64,000 nucleotides of DNA from contig JAVTLE010000004.1 in the NCBI GenBank assembly GCA_033439295.1, positions 806,012-870,011 on the forward strand. Reading direction: 5' to 3'. Shown in pieces: positions 20,132 to 33,507 of this stretch. The translations under genes and the position numbers were made by a program. Origin of the DNA: Deuterostichococcus epilithicus (lineage: Eukaryota; Chlorophyta; Trebouxiophyceae; Prasiolales; Stichococcaceae). Below the pieces are notes generated by a model that was not told the origin of the DNA, searched no databases, and saw nothing but the letters and a program-made list of their open reading frames with translations. Each line of letters opens with the position of its first letter. Within the stretch, counting starts at the first letter, position 1.

Positions 20132-23100
20132 ATGGGAACCACCGCAGGACAGCCGCCACCCAGGCGGCTATGGTCACCGCCTCCCCAGGCAACCTCAGGT
20201 TCCAATGGCGCCGAGCTGGGCATGGTCACCCCGACAACAGCTGGCAGCTACAGCCGCCGGCCGTCATTGGGCGAGCAGCTAGGCGTACACCCGCCCCCAA
20301 CTGCTGGCGGGAAGGTCCCGCAAGCAGCGCCAGGCAGGGCGTCGCCCAAGCAGCCTGCTGGCAAGCCGCCATCGCCGCCGCCAAAGTCAACAGCGACGCC
20401 AGCGGCGCCCCCGCTGGCGCCCAGCATTGTCCCCCTCAAAGTGCCAGTTACGCAGCCAAGCAAGGCGGTGCCCACGAAGCCGTCGGCCGCGCCACTGCCA
20501 ACCAAAGCCGTGCCCATGAAGCAGCCGGCCACCCCTCAGCCGGTAGCCGTCCCCGCAAAGGCAACGCAGGCTCAGGCGCCGCCGCCGCCGCCGAGCGCGC
20601 GCCAGTATGGCTTTGCCAACGACACTGCGGGGCGTTCCGCCGCAGCAACGGACGGCAGAGGTCCAGCACCGCAATGCCCCATACTGCAGGTGACCCCCAA
20701 GCTTTTGACCCTTGGTGCTCTTGAATCATGATGCCATCACACACATGCTGCCGAACCGCAGGCTGCGGCGGCTGTTGCTTGCGACAGGGCGAATCAGCCA
20801 CCTAGCAGCAGCTGTGCCCACATCACCATGCAACGCCTCCGACTCAGACATTGTCAGGCTCTGAACAGTTGTGTTATGCTGGCTGTCGGTGCAGCCGGTG
20901 AAGATGCCTCGTGCTGGTCAAGAGCCGAAGAGCTTCATCTTCAACGAGCTGACGACAGAAGAAGTGCTGCAGACACAGGCCTATGTGGTGAGCTCTCCAC
21001 ATGATTTGCTTCGCACGCCGCTCACCCTTTCCTGAGAGCCGGCATGGGCCTCCGAGCGACTTATCCTCTGAGTGCACCACCCGATCCGACGAATGGGCCT
21101 CGCGATGAGCTCGTCTATCCACTTATTACTATCTGCAGACGGCGGCACTGGGCCTCTGGAAGCCGACGGCAGCGTCCCCAGCTCCCCAGGTACTATATCG
21201 TAGCAGTTGTTATTGCAGACGAACGTAACGCAGCAGTTCTAGAACCCGACGCCTCTAGCTTGCATCAGGTTCAAGCACTGGGACTCATGGCACTGCGCAC
21301 CGTTTTCGGGCCTGTAGGTTGCATTTTCCATTGCACAAATCGTCGATCAGTTAGAGCAAGAACTTTCTAGCATTGCAGTCATCGCATCTGTACATACAGT
21401 CATCGCATGTGCGGGGAGGTGTCTTAAAACCAGCAGCCTAACGCATCATCTCTCCAGCGCAGCCCAACCAGGACATCTTCAGCCAGGCCGAACTGATTCC
21501 GCCGCCCAAGGCGGAGGCCCTGAAGCACCTGGACGGCAGCGGCCCGGCACCAGACCGCTATGCCCGCGTCACCGTCATCCGCGGCAGCATGAAGGACTGC
21601 ATGGACTACAAGGTAGAGCGTGGACGACAATCCATTGGAGTCAAGTGAAGTTTCCTCCATATTGACCGGGTCACGCATGTTGCCCGAACCTGACCTTGCG
21701 TTGAAACCTGACATGGGCCAGGTGCCCAAAGCGCGCCTGGGATAGCAGGGGAAGGCATTGACGAGGATTGATACAGTCTGGGCGCAAAAGGCAAGAGACA
21801 ACCACACATTGGTCTTCACACGCAGGTGGGGCCGCTGCAGACGCTGACGCGGCAGACCAACATCACCAGGGCGGTGGTGCCCATCACAAGTCCCGGTCAG
21901 GTGCCGTGGGTAAAGCGTCCGCGGTCAGACTTTGGCGGCCAGTGGCTCGGCCAATTCTTGTCTCCGGTGGGGCCCTTTCTCCGCCCCCAAGTCTTCCTTT
22001 CTGCATCATTGACACTCTCTTCTCATTATGCGAGCAGTCGCCACGAGGCTTGTACATGCAGCGCTCAGCCTTCACCGGGTGATGTGAGCACACCGCTGTG
22101 GAGAATGGTGTGTCTGCATGCCGGTTGCGGGGTAGCGCTCTTCATGTCTAGGATACGATTTTGGTCAAGTCCTTGACCGTGGTCACAGGTAGCATACGAG
22201 CTGCGGGAGATCTTCCGCAACTTCACGGGCAGCGACAACTGCTTTGGCGCCCCCGCTGCTGGCAGCCAAGCAGACCCGTAGGCCCATTCCACAACTCTCG
22301 CATTACTTTGCCAGCAGGAGACGGCATCTACAGGATTCAACAGTCCTGCTTCTGCTGCGCCTTTCATGGCCGCTCCAGACGCCTTGCACAAAACTGACGA
22401 TCAGCTCTTGCCTTGAATCGTAGTCGCATTCAACTTGTACTGGAGTCTTGGTTTGTCGCAGGTGCGAGGCGAGCAATCAGTTTGGGCTGCTGCCCTACCC
22501 GGCGCTGTCAGCAAACACCAGCCAGCGGCTGTCGACCATCAAGTTCTTCCTCAACGCCCTTGGCGGCGATGTGCGTGCCTCTACCACAACCTCTGACTGA
22601 TGGAAACGACGCAACTTATTATCAGCTTTGTAATTTCATGACATCGTTCTCAAGCTCTCCGCGGCACTGGTTGTCCTGCCTCAAAAAGAGGTTTTTACCC
22701 CACTGATTAAGAATGCTGACATCTGTTGGTGTTGCCATGCTGCAGGAAGCCAACCTGTTCTCGATCCCGCTGACGGTGCAAGTCGACGAGTCGGCCACGA
22801 ACTTGCGCGAGTGGCTGGCCGGCAACTTCGTCTATTGCAACCAGGTGGCGATGCCGCTTCTCACTTGCCATGCTGTACAGCACATTTCGTTTCGCTCTCA
22901 AGGAGAATTCCGAACGATAAGCGGCAACTGCTTGCTGAGCTCCTGAGTGGGTGTGTATATTGTCCATATGTCTTCATGAGGTATCACTTGGCCATAAAAA
23001 TTTCTGCAACTGCAGGGGCCGTATGCCAACACGACGGCGCTGCTGAGGGCGTTCCGCAGCGGCACGCTGCGCTACTGCCAGTCGCCGGGCTGGGGCACGC

Positions 23101-26100
23101 CCTCCTTCAACTTCCTGCCCTTTACCACCATCCCCTTTGTACCGCCCGCGGTGAGGTCACTTCACCACCTTGTCAAAGCTGGCCACGACACTCAAAGCAC
23201 TTAACGTGGCATTATTCTGCATGTCAAAGAACCAAGGGACCTCCCCACGCGGAGCGCACGAAGCTCCTTCTTGCAGAGAACTGGCTGGCGCCCTGATCAC
23301 GCAGGCAAATGCGACAACCGCCAGGGCGGCGAACAACGCCAACTTGCGCGTTGGGTTGCAGCCGGCGGATTTGGGCAGCCCCTGGCGCCCCGGATCACCA
23401 AAGGCTTCCGCTCGCAGCTATCTGCCGCAGGGCTCCCGCGTCACCGCCACGCCCTCGCCTGCAGGTGAGACTTGAGCCGTGGCAGCTAGAGGTGGAAGAT
23501 CCGGCGGTCGGAATCTCACCGGACCCTCTACCGCCAAGTCCGTGTGCAGGCAACTCTGACGTGGCTACCTGCTGTTTGCGATCGACTGCCCTATTCTCGA
23601 AGCGGCATGCAAGGCGGCTACGATACCGGGCAAGGATACGCATGCCAGAAGTGCACGGGCGGGGCAATTGCAGGACCTTTCCCAGCAATTGTCTTTTGCA
23701 AGCATTGTTGGGCCTCCGTTCAGCGATGGACGCCTGCTGCACACCGCCGCCCTGACACTCATGTGTCCCAGTCCATCAACTCTGCCTGCTGATTGAAACA
23801 GACACAGGCACTTTGTTGATTGTCAGTGTGAGGGGCCACTCCAGTGTCAGCGTACCCTGCGCGCGCCTGGCGCTGCGCAGGCCTGCTGATGACGCTGCAG
23901 GGCGCCGCCTGGCCCCTCACATCCTCCGCATCGCGGCCATGCACGGGCACCTAATTCAAGTGGCTGTGTGGGGCAGCCATGTTTCAGCCGGCCTGTGAGC
24001 GCGCTGTACGAACACGCACAGGCACGGGAACCTCCTTTGAATGGCTGGAGTGGAGCGGCCACGTCAGCCTGAGAGCCACCAGCGGCCTGGCACTGCACGA
24101 CCTCCGGTTCCGCGGGCAGCGCGTCGTGTACGAGCTGGCGCTGCAGGACCTGTTCATCGCCTACAACGGCTACGGTGGTGGGCAAATGTCAGCAGGCCCG
24201 GGCCTCTACTGATAACGGCCAAACCTGATGACTGCATCTCTACATTTGCAGACGCCCAACCGAGTGAATGCTGTAATCATTGGGTGGTCGCAGGTGTCGG
24301 TCAAAATTATTTCCTGGACAGCTATTACGGTGCTTCGCCGGTGGCTGCTCATCTTTGCATGCTGCAGTGTCTGCTGCTAGCTCTGAGCTCTTCTCAGGTT
24401 CAGTTTCGGCATGGTTGACTGCAGCCTGAGTGTATTTTCACGACGCTGAGGGTCTGTGCATGTGAATGCAGGCATCGGGATCGACACTTTGCCGCTGAAG
24501 GTGAAAGCCCACTGTGCCGGCATAACAAAAGGCACAGCGAAAGGCACAACGAAACATGCCAATTTCTTGAACACGAATCGACTTGCTTTCTGCCACTCCG
24601 GCCCCAGAACAATTTTGGTTGCAATGTGAACGCCCACACACTGCGGCAGGTCGGTTCGGACTGCCCTGACTATGCAATATTCGTGGACGCGGCGACAGTG
24701 CTGGACGCCGGCACCGGCGGCTCGACGCCTGATGCGCTGTGCATCTTCGAGGACGACCTGTCGGAGACCTCCTGGCGGCACACCAACACCGGAGGTGAGC
24801 ACCGCCGCCACCTTGATGCATATCAGGGTGGTATGATTGCCGCGGCTGTGCAGCGGCTGACTCCGGGGGCGTCCCGACGTGAATGATGCTGATACGCAAG
24901 AAAAACTGGATGCCCGTTGGCTGAAGCAACGTTCGCACACAGATTGCAATAGGTTTCTCTGTTACTTGAACCATGCGGTCTTGTCGCAAAGTCATTTCCC
25001 GTCTTGCGTCCGTTCCCATGCATCGAAACCCTGTTCACACCTACGTAGTGCAAGGCGGCACTCGTGGGCTGATCAGCATGTTGGTGCCTTTCAGGTCCCA
25101 ACGGACCGCACCTGGACTCGCAGCGCTCTGTGGAGCTTGCGCTGCGAGCCGTCGCCACCGTCGGCAACTACGACTACATTCAAACAGTGCGGTGCGACCA
25201 GGACGGTGAATTTGCAGATATAACATCTTGTCATTCACGCGCGCACTGTGCAGTGCTCCAGTCTGCTTCACTAGCATGTGGCGCATGATTTCTGGGTGGT
25301 TCATTACGATCACAAGAGCTGGGCGGTGGCCTCCGAGCCCGCAAACATTCCACAGGGAGCGGCATTTGCTGACGCCTGCCCTGGCTCGCTGGCTTGCAGG
25401 CTGAAGACCGATGGCAGCATCGGCGTCGGCGTCCAGGCGGGAGGCTACATGGAGACATTGGCAAGCCAACGCTGGATCCCCTGCACCGGCTCACTTGCAG
25501 CTTGCTTGCCGCTGTCCTGTCATTGCATAACGCATGGCGGCCAAGTGTCTTTGTCATGCTGACAAATGCGATGAACACATGGCGCCACAGCTCACCTTGC
25601 TCAAGTATGCGATTGAGGATTTTCGCGATGTCCCCCCCAGTTCGATTGACGTTGTCATCTGGCAATGCAGTATTGGGAGTACCCTCAAACGGCCGGCGAC
25701 CTGCCATTTGGCACAGTGGTGCAGCGCAATGTGCTCGCCAACCTGCACGACCACCTGTCGGGTGACAGGCTGTTGCCCACTCCATGATCGTATCGTGTGA
25801 ATGTGCCTTGCTTCGACTCGTCAACATGTCTTATCATGCATGCTGCAACTGCCTTCGCAGCGCCAGATGCCCAAGACTTAGCTGAAGGGGCCTGCGCTGA
25901 GTGGTCTGTGCGTGCCTCACCTTTTCTTCTCATCAAATAAGTGTGCCAATCAACGTGAGCAACGACTCACGTGTGCAGGCTGGAAGGTCGACCTGGACGT
26001 GCTGGGCACGCACAACACCTTTGTCAAGCAGGTGGGGGCTGACGCAGCAGACATCGAGCTTGACTAAGCGCATGTGCGCAACCACTTTCCGGGCGATGTG

Positions 26101-27961
26101 ATGACATGTTCCCTTTTTGCTTCCAGTCGTGCATGGAAACACACGAATGTGGCCGTGTCTTTAATGCGGACCTGTGTCCAGCATGTGCGAAGATGTTCAC
26201 AGGCGATCAAGGTGGGCAGCTACGAGGATGCGCTGCGGAGCGGCGGCGGCGGCCGCCCTGGCCAGTCCGTCGCCGCGGCTGGCGTGCCGGCAAAAGAGCC
26301 TGGATGGCATGGCTCCGCCCCGAATGTCGTCAAGTACATCGAAACGACGACACCTGGCAAGGAGGCACGCTTTCCGGCAGGCGTTCCAGCGTTGGACTCC
26401 TCATTCGCAAGCCTCAGGCAGATGCCCCGGACTCGGCGCGGCTGCTAGCTGTCAGCACGCTGCGGAGGCGATGCAGGCTCAATGCAACATGCGAGCTTGT
26501 CAGACCAGCAGGCAAGCAGAAGCAACACATTTCGTGTGCTGATCATCGCAGTTGGGCCTGCACCTGGACCTGCGGCAGCCAAGCGTGTGGCAGTTCGTGG
26601 CAGGCAATGGCTCCGACCCGGACCTCAGCAATGCATGGGGCCAGCCGCGCGCATATGCCATCGTACCCACAGGCGTGCCCTCCCCGCTGTCGGCTCCCGA
26701 CCCTGAAGCTGGTGTGCCGCTCATGAGCGCAGGATCCTGCAGTCCCGCTCAGGTCGAGGTGTCCTCAATTCCTCATGGACCCATCACTGACGTGCAGCAG
26801 CGGGGCAGTACGCAAAGGACCCTTGCTTTTCTAAAATGATGGATGCCCATGATCCGCTGTGCGGCTGACCATGCTGCTGGCAGTAGCCGGGTGCTGGCAG
26901 GTGGCAACAGGCAGCTATCTCGGCTTCAGGCAGTGGCTGGCATACTGCCGTGGAGAGCGGGCTGCCGCAAGCGGATACATCAGCATCATGCACGAGTCGG
27001 TTCTCTGGCGCGCTGAACAGGCTGGCAGTCGGCACAGCTGCTGCCGGACAGCCACCCCCTGCTGCAGGCCAACGCGTGGACCAAGTACCACCTGGCGGTC
27101 ACACGGCGCAGGGACGGTGAGCCGCGCTCCGTGGCGTCGCGCTTCGACACCTACTCGCCCGGCAAGCCGTACGTCTCCCTGGACGACTTCATCGACGGTG
27201 CGGCGTCAAATCTCTGAGAGCCCTGCCGAGCGGCTTCCAGCGATGCAGCGACAGAGCCCGATAATTACCAATATGTCGCTGGGAGGAGTACTTATCCCCA
27301 ACGACATTGCATTCGTCTCCCCAGTCATGGAAGGGTGAAAGCCCTGCCGAGCCGCTGCCAGTCATGCAACTGCTGTGACTGCTTCCACTCAAGCACAAGT
27401 AGTCCAAGTAATGTAATTGCCAACTACTTATGCCGCCTATGCCAGACACATGTGCGGGTGTTGCATCTTTGATGCTCACCCACGGAAGGTGCAATCAGGC
27501 AACGAATCTTGTTCGCGTGGAGCAGGCGAGAGCACCAATGTGACGGACCTTGTGGCGTGGGTCATGGCGGGGGTGCAACACATTCCCCGCTCTGAGGACG
27601 TCCCGGTGGTGTGCTCTTCGACTTGTGCAAGAACTATTCGCCATGCCTGCAGTCAGGCCCTGAGCGCTATGCCAATCACAGTGCAGAGGATTCACCATGC
27701 TGGCTAGGCTGGCTGTAATGCGCTGCACCTGCCGCCGCACTGCATAGGAGCACGCTGAACGTGAGAGCTGAGTACTCCTGTGACACAGCATCACCGCATC
27801 TGCAGGTGTCCAACTTCGGGTCCAGCTTCGCGATAAAGCCCTGGAATTACCACAACGAGCTGCCCAGCCGCGTTATCTACGACAACGCCAACCCAGCCGA
27901 GTGCGCTGCGCCAATCGTGGGCCTGGATGATCCGTGGCCGCCGGCTGCCCCAGCAGCTTAG
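20132..27961 (+). CDS. Copper-containing primary amine oxidase
   Basis: About 22 exons, including 20132-20689, 20895-20987, 21463-21612, 21826-21909, 22189-22277, 22462-22570, 22746-22844, 23016-23150, 23305-23464, 24022-24177, 24294-24329, 24472-24500, 24650-24794, 25095-25191, 25400-25460, 25671-25761, 25979-26031, 26203-26382 (end uncertain), 26552-26674, 27038-27197, 27526-27608, 27806-27961; about 950 residues. Family landmarks occur in order: WSGHVSLRATSGL...VYELALQDLF; NYFLDSYYG with the catalytic-base Asp; SDCPDYA; VGNYDY, whose Tyr should become the topaquinone cofactor; NLHDHLS with two copper His; GWKVDLDV; DLVAWV...QHIPRSEDVP with the third copper His; WNYHNELP. The enzyme oxidises primary amines to aldehyde, ammonia and H2O2. 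The first exon is Pro/Ala-rich and not typical of the family. The intron after 25460 appears to use a GC donor. The start is tentative: ATG 20132 follows an acceptor-like GCAG, so an upstream exon is possible. Confidence 0.92.
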
Positions 27962-28700
27962 CAACCTCATGTGCCCATCACTGCTCTACAGGAAGCGCGC
28001 TACGCCCGGCATTGTTGATGTCGCTGCGCTGTAAGGTGACAGCGGCGGTGGGATGGGTGGGATTGATTTCAAGTCACTGACTGTTTGACGTCAAACCTGT
28101 ATGCTGGCTTGTGACGCACACAGCGCCAGTACATACCTACTGAAAGTTGGCGGCGCATGGTCGCAATTTGGCAGCATGTCTACTTCACAAATGCATGTTG
28201 TATAGCGCGATATCTAGGCTTCAACGGAAAGTATGGCCAGTCGGATGCCTTTCCAATCTGATCATCGATGATATCGGCACCGAGCGGTACTGGGCAGCAG
28301 AAAGCCATAAAGACATGTGCGGAGCCCTTACTGTGCTTTCGCAGAGCCCTCTTGCGGGCCGCTCAAGCAAGAGCGACATCAGTCTGTGCACAAGCTCTTC
28401 CTGACGATACGAACAGGAAGCATCAACTGTCTCGCAGGCTCGTCAACGACAATTGACAACACCCTGCAGGTTTTGAAGCGTTTTGCGCCCTCATTTGAAG
28501 GGATGCCCACACACAATTCCTTCTGCGTCAATCTTACACGATTACCATGCTGCCGAAAGCGCAATCAAGACAGCTGACGGTCCTAACGTCTCCTTCCATC
28601 GTGTGTGGGTCCCTTCAGCACATCCCACGTCTCAGCTGCGAATGCAGTGCCATTTGGCTGCAAGCCACCGCTTGCACTGCGTGCACCCAGTGGCGGCCTC
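27962..28700. other. Convergent intergenic region
   Basis: It follows the amine oxidase stop. A TGTAA at 28030, about 70 bp after the stop, could be the green-algal type of polyadenylation signal. The rest may include the last exons of the minus-strand gene; I cannot resolve them. Confidence 0.35.
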
Positions 28701-28950
28701 CTTGCTGACGGAGATGCCCAGCGATACCTCAGCAGGCGTCCCGACCTGCACGGCAGTCGAGTCGGTTTAAACGGCAGGGATCCTCATTTTTTTGTCCGGG
28801 CGGTGTGGCAGTCAGCCATGCGGTGCATGAACAAAACATGCTTGAAATTGGACAGTTGCAGCCTGCGCCAGAGTCCGAGCGCACCGCAGGCTGGCAGCCT
28901 GGCTTCCCCAGGGTAGTGCACGTATCAGAGCTGCCACCGTCACTTGCAAG

Positions 28951-29999
28951 GATGACGAGGTCGCTTCGCTTGGCCAGGTCCTGCAGATAAAGGTTTGAGC
29001 GAGTGGATATTTCCAGAAACAAGGAATAAACCCCATGAGTTGCTGTGCCGGTGCTGCGGCGTAGCTTACTGTGCCTCGATACAGTCATGCACCATATCTT
29101 CCCGAATTCATGCGCCAAGCTGATCTCTAATATTTTCTCTTCCATGCTCTGGTACAGGGGCTGCAGGCGCCCCTTCTGGTTAATTGCCTGCTGCACCAGA
29201 CAAAAATATAGAGCCACAGATCCATAAAGCGCCAGCTGCATTGCCAATTCAGTGAAGGGGCTCATTCGCCATTGATACCAGGAGCTGATTGCAATAATAT
29301 GGTATCAGGCACACGATTGCCGTATCAGGCACACGATGTAGCCCCGTCTCATAGGGCGGGAAAAATCACACCTCCAGATATGACAATAAATCCGTGAAGA
29401 GCATTGCACAAGGGTCGCAGCTTTGGAGCAGCACCTGAGCGCGAGACAGCAGGCGTTCCTGCATCCACGTCTCTGCCACATCTCTGATGGTGATGTTGTG
29501 AGAGTACGGCCACACGACTTCGCCATTGCCCTGGAACAGCCAACGCAGCATTTTGGGGCTGATCACCACCTCCAGCTCGGCCTTCTGCAGCATCGCTACC
29601 TGCGCGCATTTGGAGAAAGGCGCCTGGCAGGCGATGCAGCGCAATGAGCTTTTCCTGCAGTACAGTCAGTCGTGCGTGCCAAAAGCTCGCAAGGTGTGGA
29701 AGACGCAACGGGAGACAGTGAAGTGCAGCGCTGCACAGCTGGGTTGCTGCATGCACCATCATGTCCACCTGCTGCCTTTGGTAGCCCGCCCACACCACAC
29801 TGCCATTAGCCTCAACCTTGCAGCGGCCTTCGTACAGGAAGATTGGCGTCGTAGTGTCGTCGTCTGGCAGCGTCTCCAGGAAGCCATTAGCTGCATTGAG
29901 GCCAGCAGGTCCGCCGCCAATGATGTGCACCTGCCTGCCGTAAGCGGCAACTGCACCACCACCCAGACAGCCTTGGCACATGCAGCAGGCTGATACGAC
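28951..29999 (-). CDS. Rossmann-fold FAD/NAD(P)-binding protein, partial model
   Basis: From ATG 29963 or upstream, the minus strand encodes RQVHIIGGGPAGLNAANG, a dinucleotide-binding GxGxxG loop, then TTPIFLYEGRCKVEANG and VVWAGYQR. A second exon (about 29368-29653) encodes KAELEVVISPKMLRWLFQ, EVVWPYSHNITIRDVAETW and ends YLE at a GT donor. A third, starting near 28988 after a CTGCAG acceptor, encodes DLAKRSDLVILA. Joining the first two in phase needs a GC donor. Other exons are unresolved. The pieces look like a flavoprotein oxidoreductase, but I cannot name the family or substrate, and the C-terminal end is unknown. Confidence 0.4.
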
Positions 30000-30698
30000 T
30001 GTGCAAGACGTCCTTGATTGTACTGCTGAAAGACGAGGCTTGACCCCATCCAAGGGTGAGAGTGGACCACGAGACAAAACTTGTCACCAGGAGGCAGCGC
30101 ATTTACTGATGATAATGCAACGCACCTGCAGGCGGTTCCTTCGCTGGCGGCAGCTGCGGCTCGTCGCCAGCTGCACTCATGGGAGTGCGCTTGACGGACT
30201 TGGAAAACATTTCTGGCATTAGCCGTATGGCTCAACCGGTAACGCAGAAGGTAGGCTTTGGAGAAACCAAACTCTACTTGCTGCTTGGCGGAATAACAGG
30301 TGGCGGATTGTTTCAATGCACTCTGTGCTTGGAACAGCATACTGTTAATTCTCCAGGGACACCAATAAGATTGTTAGCCGTTTTCCATTTCTGGTTTCTT
30401 GCACCCCCAACCCAGGCATAATTATGTGCCGCCGCGTGGCATCTAGGGATGTGGTGGCAAGCCAGCAAAGGACCAATCTAAGTATCCATTACCAACGTAA
30501 TTGTCCTCCCAGTTCTGTCAACCGCCCCCAGCCGCTGCACCTGCTTGCCAGCGCCGCCAGGATGCTCGCAGCCGGGCCTGCTCCTGACGTGACGCGCAGG
30601 GCCGGCACAAACAGGCAGCACCCCGCCCCGACGCCGCAGCCGCCGGCGCCTCATCTGGGGCCACGGCAGCTAGGTAACCCGGCTCAGCAGCCGTTGCC

Positions 30699-33507
30699 TC
30701 AGCTCAGCAGCGGGTCCACCGTTGTGTCCTTGTACAGTATGTACCGGCTGGGCTGGGTGCCCAGCGCGGCATACCACTGCGGCACGTAGGGCGCCATCCA
30801 GATGGCGTCGCCCGCCTGGACCGGGTACCTACAGCGGCGGAGCAGCAGATGTACAGAGATCTCGATGTGCAGCTCACTTGCGCGGGTGCCCCGGCAAATG
30901 GGTCGAGACTGGGTCCATCATCAGCAGCCTGGAGCATGGTTACATGACAGGTGGATAGCCTTGTTTGCTCAGGGCACTTGAGTTCTTGGCCCAGGAACCC
31001 ACCAGCGGTCGGCGAGGCGGTAGATGCCCTGCCCCGCCAGCAACACCAGGCCATGCTGATTGTAGTGCACCTCCTGCGCTCGCAGCACGGGCAAAGTTTT
31101 GAGTCTTTTTGATTGATTCATCAAATCAATCCTGGAACCAAGAAGTGCTGATTGTTCGTGCACCTCCTGCGCTGTGCCCTCCCAGCACAGGCGATAACTG
31201 ACGAAATCAGCTTGTCCACATGGTTGTAGCACTGGGCCGTGCTCCTCGTGAAGCACCTCCCCAGCACCTCCTGCGGCATCGGCACACGGCAGAGCCGTGC
31301 AGCTGTGGCATGTGGCCCAGACATGAACGTCCAAAGCCATGGCCCTGCAGGCTGTCCTCAAGAAGCTGCGCTTCACCACTCACTGCCGTGACTTGCCGTG
31401 GGTTGCAGCCATCAGTCACATGGTCAGCATGCTCTGTTTCAGGGAGAGCTTCAGCAGACGCCCGCCGCAGCTCCAGAGGATTCCCACAGCTCCAGAAAGT
31501 TCATATGAATCTCAAGACGCCCACCTTCACGTTCAGGTACTCCCCCGGCATGAAGTCCATGACGTGGACGTTGAAGTCGTACGTCGCATTCTGCGGCAGC
31601 AGCTTGCGGAGCGCAAACACCTCGCCCGGTACCGGCAGCACCGGCCGCTCCGCCGTGGTGCCGCTCTGGTACACTGGACGGCCGCCCTGCAGCGGGGGAG
31701 TGTTAACAGCATAGGTTGGATTGCAGACAGGGCACCTCGAAGGGCTGCACAATAGGTTCCCAGGCCCCCGCTGCACACCAGCGTCGCACATCAGCGCTGC
31801 TGCAGGGCCGCAACGCAACTGTGCTATGCTGCTCAAGTGCAACTTCAGATGCAGCAGCCCCATGACGCCGCTCTAACCCTACATCCTGAAATGCAAGGGG
31901 AAGGCTGGGCGCCTTCGCGTTCGGAGCTGCACAGGCACTGCATCCGCAAGCGCTCTGCCGCTTTGTCGAGGGTGGAGTCGCCAGTCACAGCTGAGACCAT
32001 TGGAAGGAAAGGGAGATATCTGCATTCACATCAGACAGCAGCACAGCCTCACCTGTAATGCATACCGCCGCTCGAACACCAGCATGCTGGCGCCGTCAGG
32101 CGACGTCACCCTGCAGGTGCAAGGAGGGGCTCGAGCTTCAGGCCTCCATTCTGGGGCTCTGTGGGGTTTGCAGCGGAGGCGACATCACAGCAAGCACCAA
32201 GGGGCGCATGCAGAGACCTGCGGTCGTCGTCCGGCGGGAAGTACGAAAAGTCGTCCGTGTACAGCCGGTCTGGCTTGTCCGCTGCGGCGCCGCCTTGCAC
32301 CACCAGCTCGCCGTCGATCAAAAACACGAACCTGCGTGCCGACAGGCCGGATCGAGCGGTGCCTGGCCAAACGCTCCGCCGGGCGTACTTCGCACTGCAG
32401 CTTCTGCCTGACACCTTGATGATACGAGGCAGACCAGACGGTGCTTGACAGGCGCGTTGCTGCCTTGAGGGACTGTGGCAGGCGCCACAGTCCCTCAGAC
32501 AGACCGACGTTCTCCATTTTCGTTCGTGCGCAGGGCACGGTGTGCAGAGTGTTGTGCAGCTGCCACTGCCCACCTCTCGACGCCAGGGCCGGGACGGCCG
32601 ACTGTGGCATTTGGCGCCAGGTCCGCCAGGTACATGTTGAAGTGCGCGCCGCCCATGCCGGGCGAGATGATGTGCGCGGTCTGCGCATTGGCCCTGCGCC
32701 GCGCCGCACGGTTTCAACAATCCGTTCAACATTCCTTCGCATTGAGACTGAGCTCGCAGCGCTGGTGAGACGCAGCCGCGGGCAGTACCCGGGGCTGCAA
32801 GATACAATTGCGCTATGAACACGTTAAAGCAATGCCTCTGGAAAGCGGAATCAGAGTTTTGTGCGCGGTGCACACCAGCCTACAGGCCCCGGCGCAAACA
32901 CGCGGCTCTCGGGCGTCACAAGCGCATGATCCCGCTCGTAGACGCTGCGGGTGAAGCCAGGCAGGTCTGCGGGCAGCGGCAGCGGGTCTCAGCACTCAGC
33001 AGTCCGCGCTCTGCGCTTTGCGAAACAACCGCAGCGCGGTGACGCAGGCGGGCGGCGCGCAGACCAGCGAGCATTTCTGTCCTAGGGACGCTTCCGAAAT
33101 TTGCGTCAGGGCAGTGCCACACAGCCCAATTCCAGGACTTTGTGTAACGTGCTATGCAACATTTTCGGGTATGCGACCAACCAAGCAGGCCCCACCAGCG
33201 AACGCGATGCCGGCGGTTCGGTGCGGCGACAGCACGCCAGAGTAGTCCCACTCTGGCGTGTCCTCCGCTGGATCATCGTCTAGTGCCGCGTCAGCCGCAC
33301 ACTGGCCGTCCTTACATGGTTCTGCCGCGGTCGCACCTGCTCCCAGGCAGCGTCACTTTGTCAGCGGGGCTGCATGCACTCTTAGGGCTGAGCCGCCGCA
33401 CTGCACGGTGAAGCCTGATCCAGACTCTAGAGTGCCGCACCTGATACGCAGCTGCTTGCACAACACAAAGCAATCGCCAGCGCTAGCAGGGCGAAGCTGA
33501 GCTTCAT
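30699..33507 (-). CDS. UGLYAH: (S)-ureidoglycine aminohydrolase
   Basis: Nine exons 5' to 3' on the minus strand: 33441-33507, 33196-33279, 32884-32966, 32574-32680, 32218-32331, 32053-32110, 31525-31686, 31003-31073, 30699-30828 (291 residues); all phases agree. It starts with a clear signal peptide ([20 protein letters not shown]). Plant-type landmarks follow: [95 protein letters not shown] and [10 protein letters not shown]. It is a bicupin; the second half keeps the E-x-H...Q-x-H metal-ligand pattern. The enzyme releases ammonia from (S)-ureidoglycine to give (S)-ureidoglycolate, a late step in purine ring breakdown, in the ER of plants. The ATG is chosen because it gives the signal peptide and an in-phase first intron. 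No ER-retention tail is evident (ends DPLLS). Confidence 0.95.
31146..31173 (-). repeat. Intronic echo of UGLYAH exon 8 acceptor
   Basis: TGCTGATTGT then TCGTGCACCTCCTGCGCT, against TGCTGATTGTAGTGCACCTC etc. at 31054-31080. It includes the acceptor. The offset is about 92 bp. Confidence 0.8.

Noticed and set aside
20248-20801. Gly- or Pro-rich minus-strand frames opposite the amine oxidase first exon
   Set aside because: Shadows of the Pro/Ala/Lys-rich plus-strand exon.
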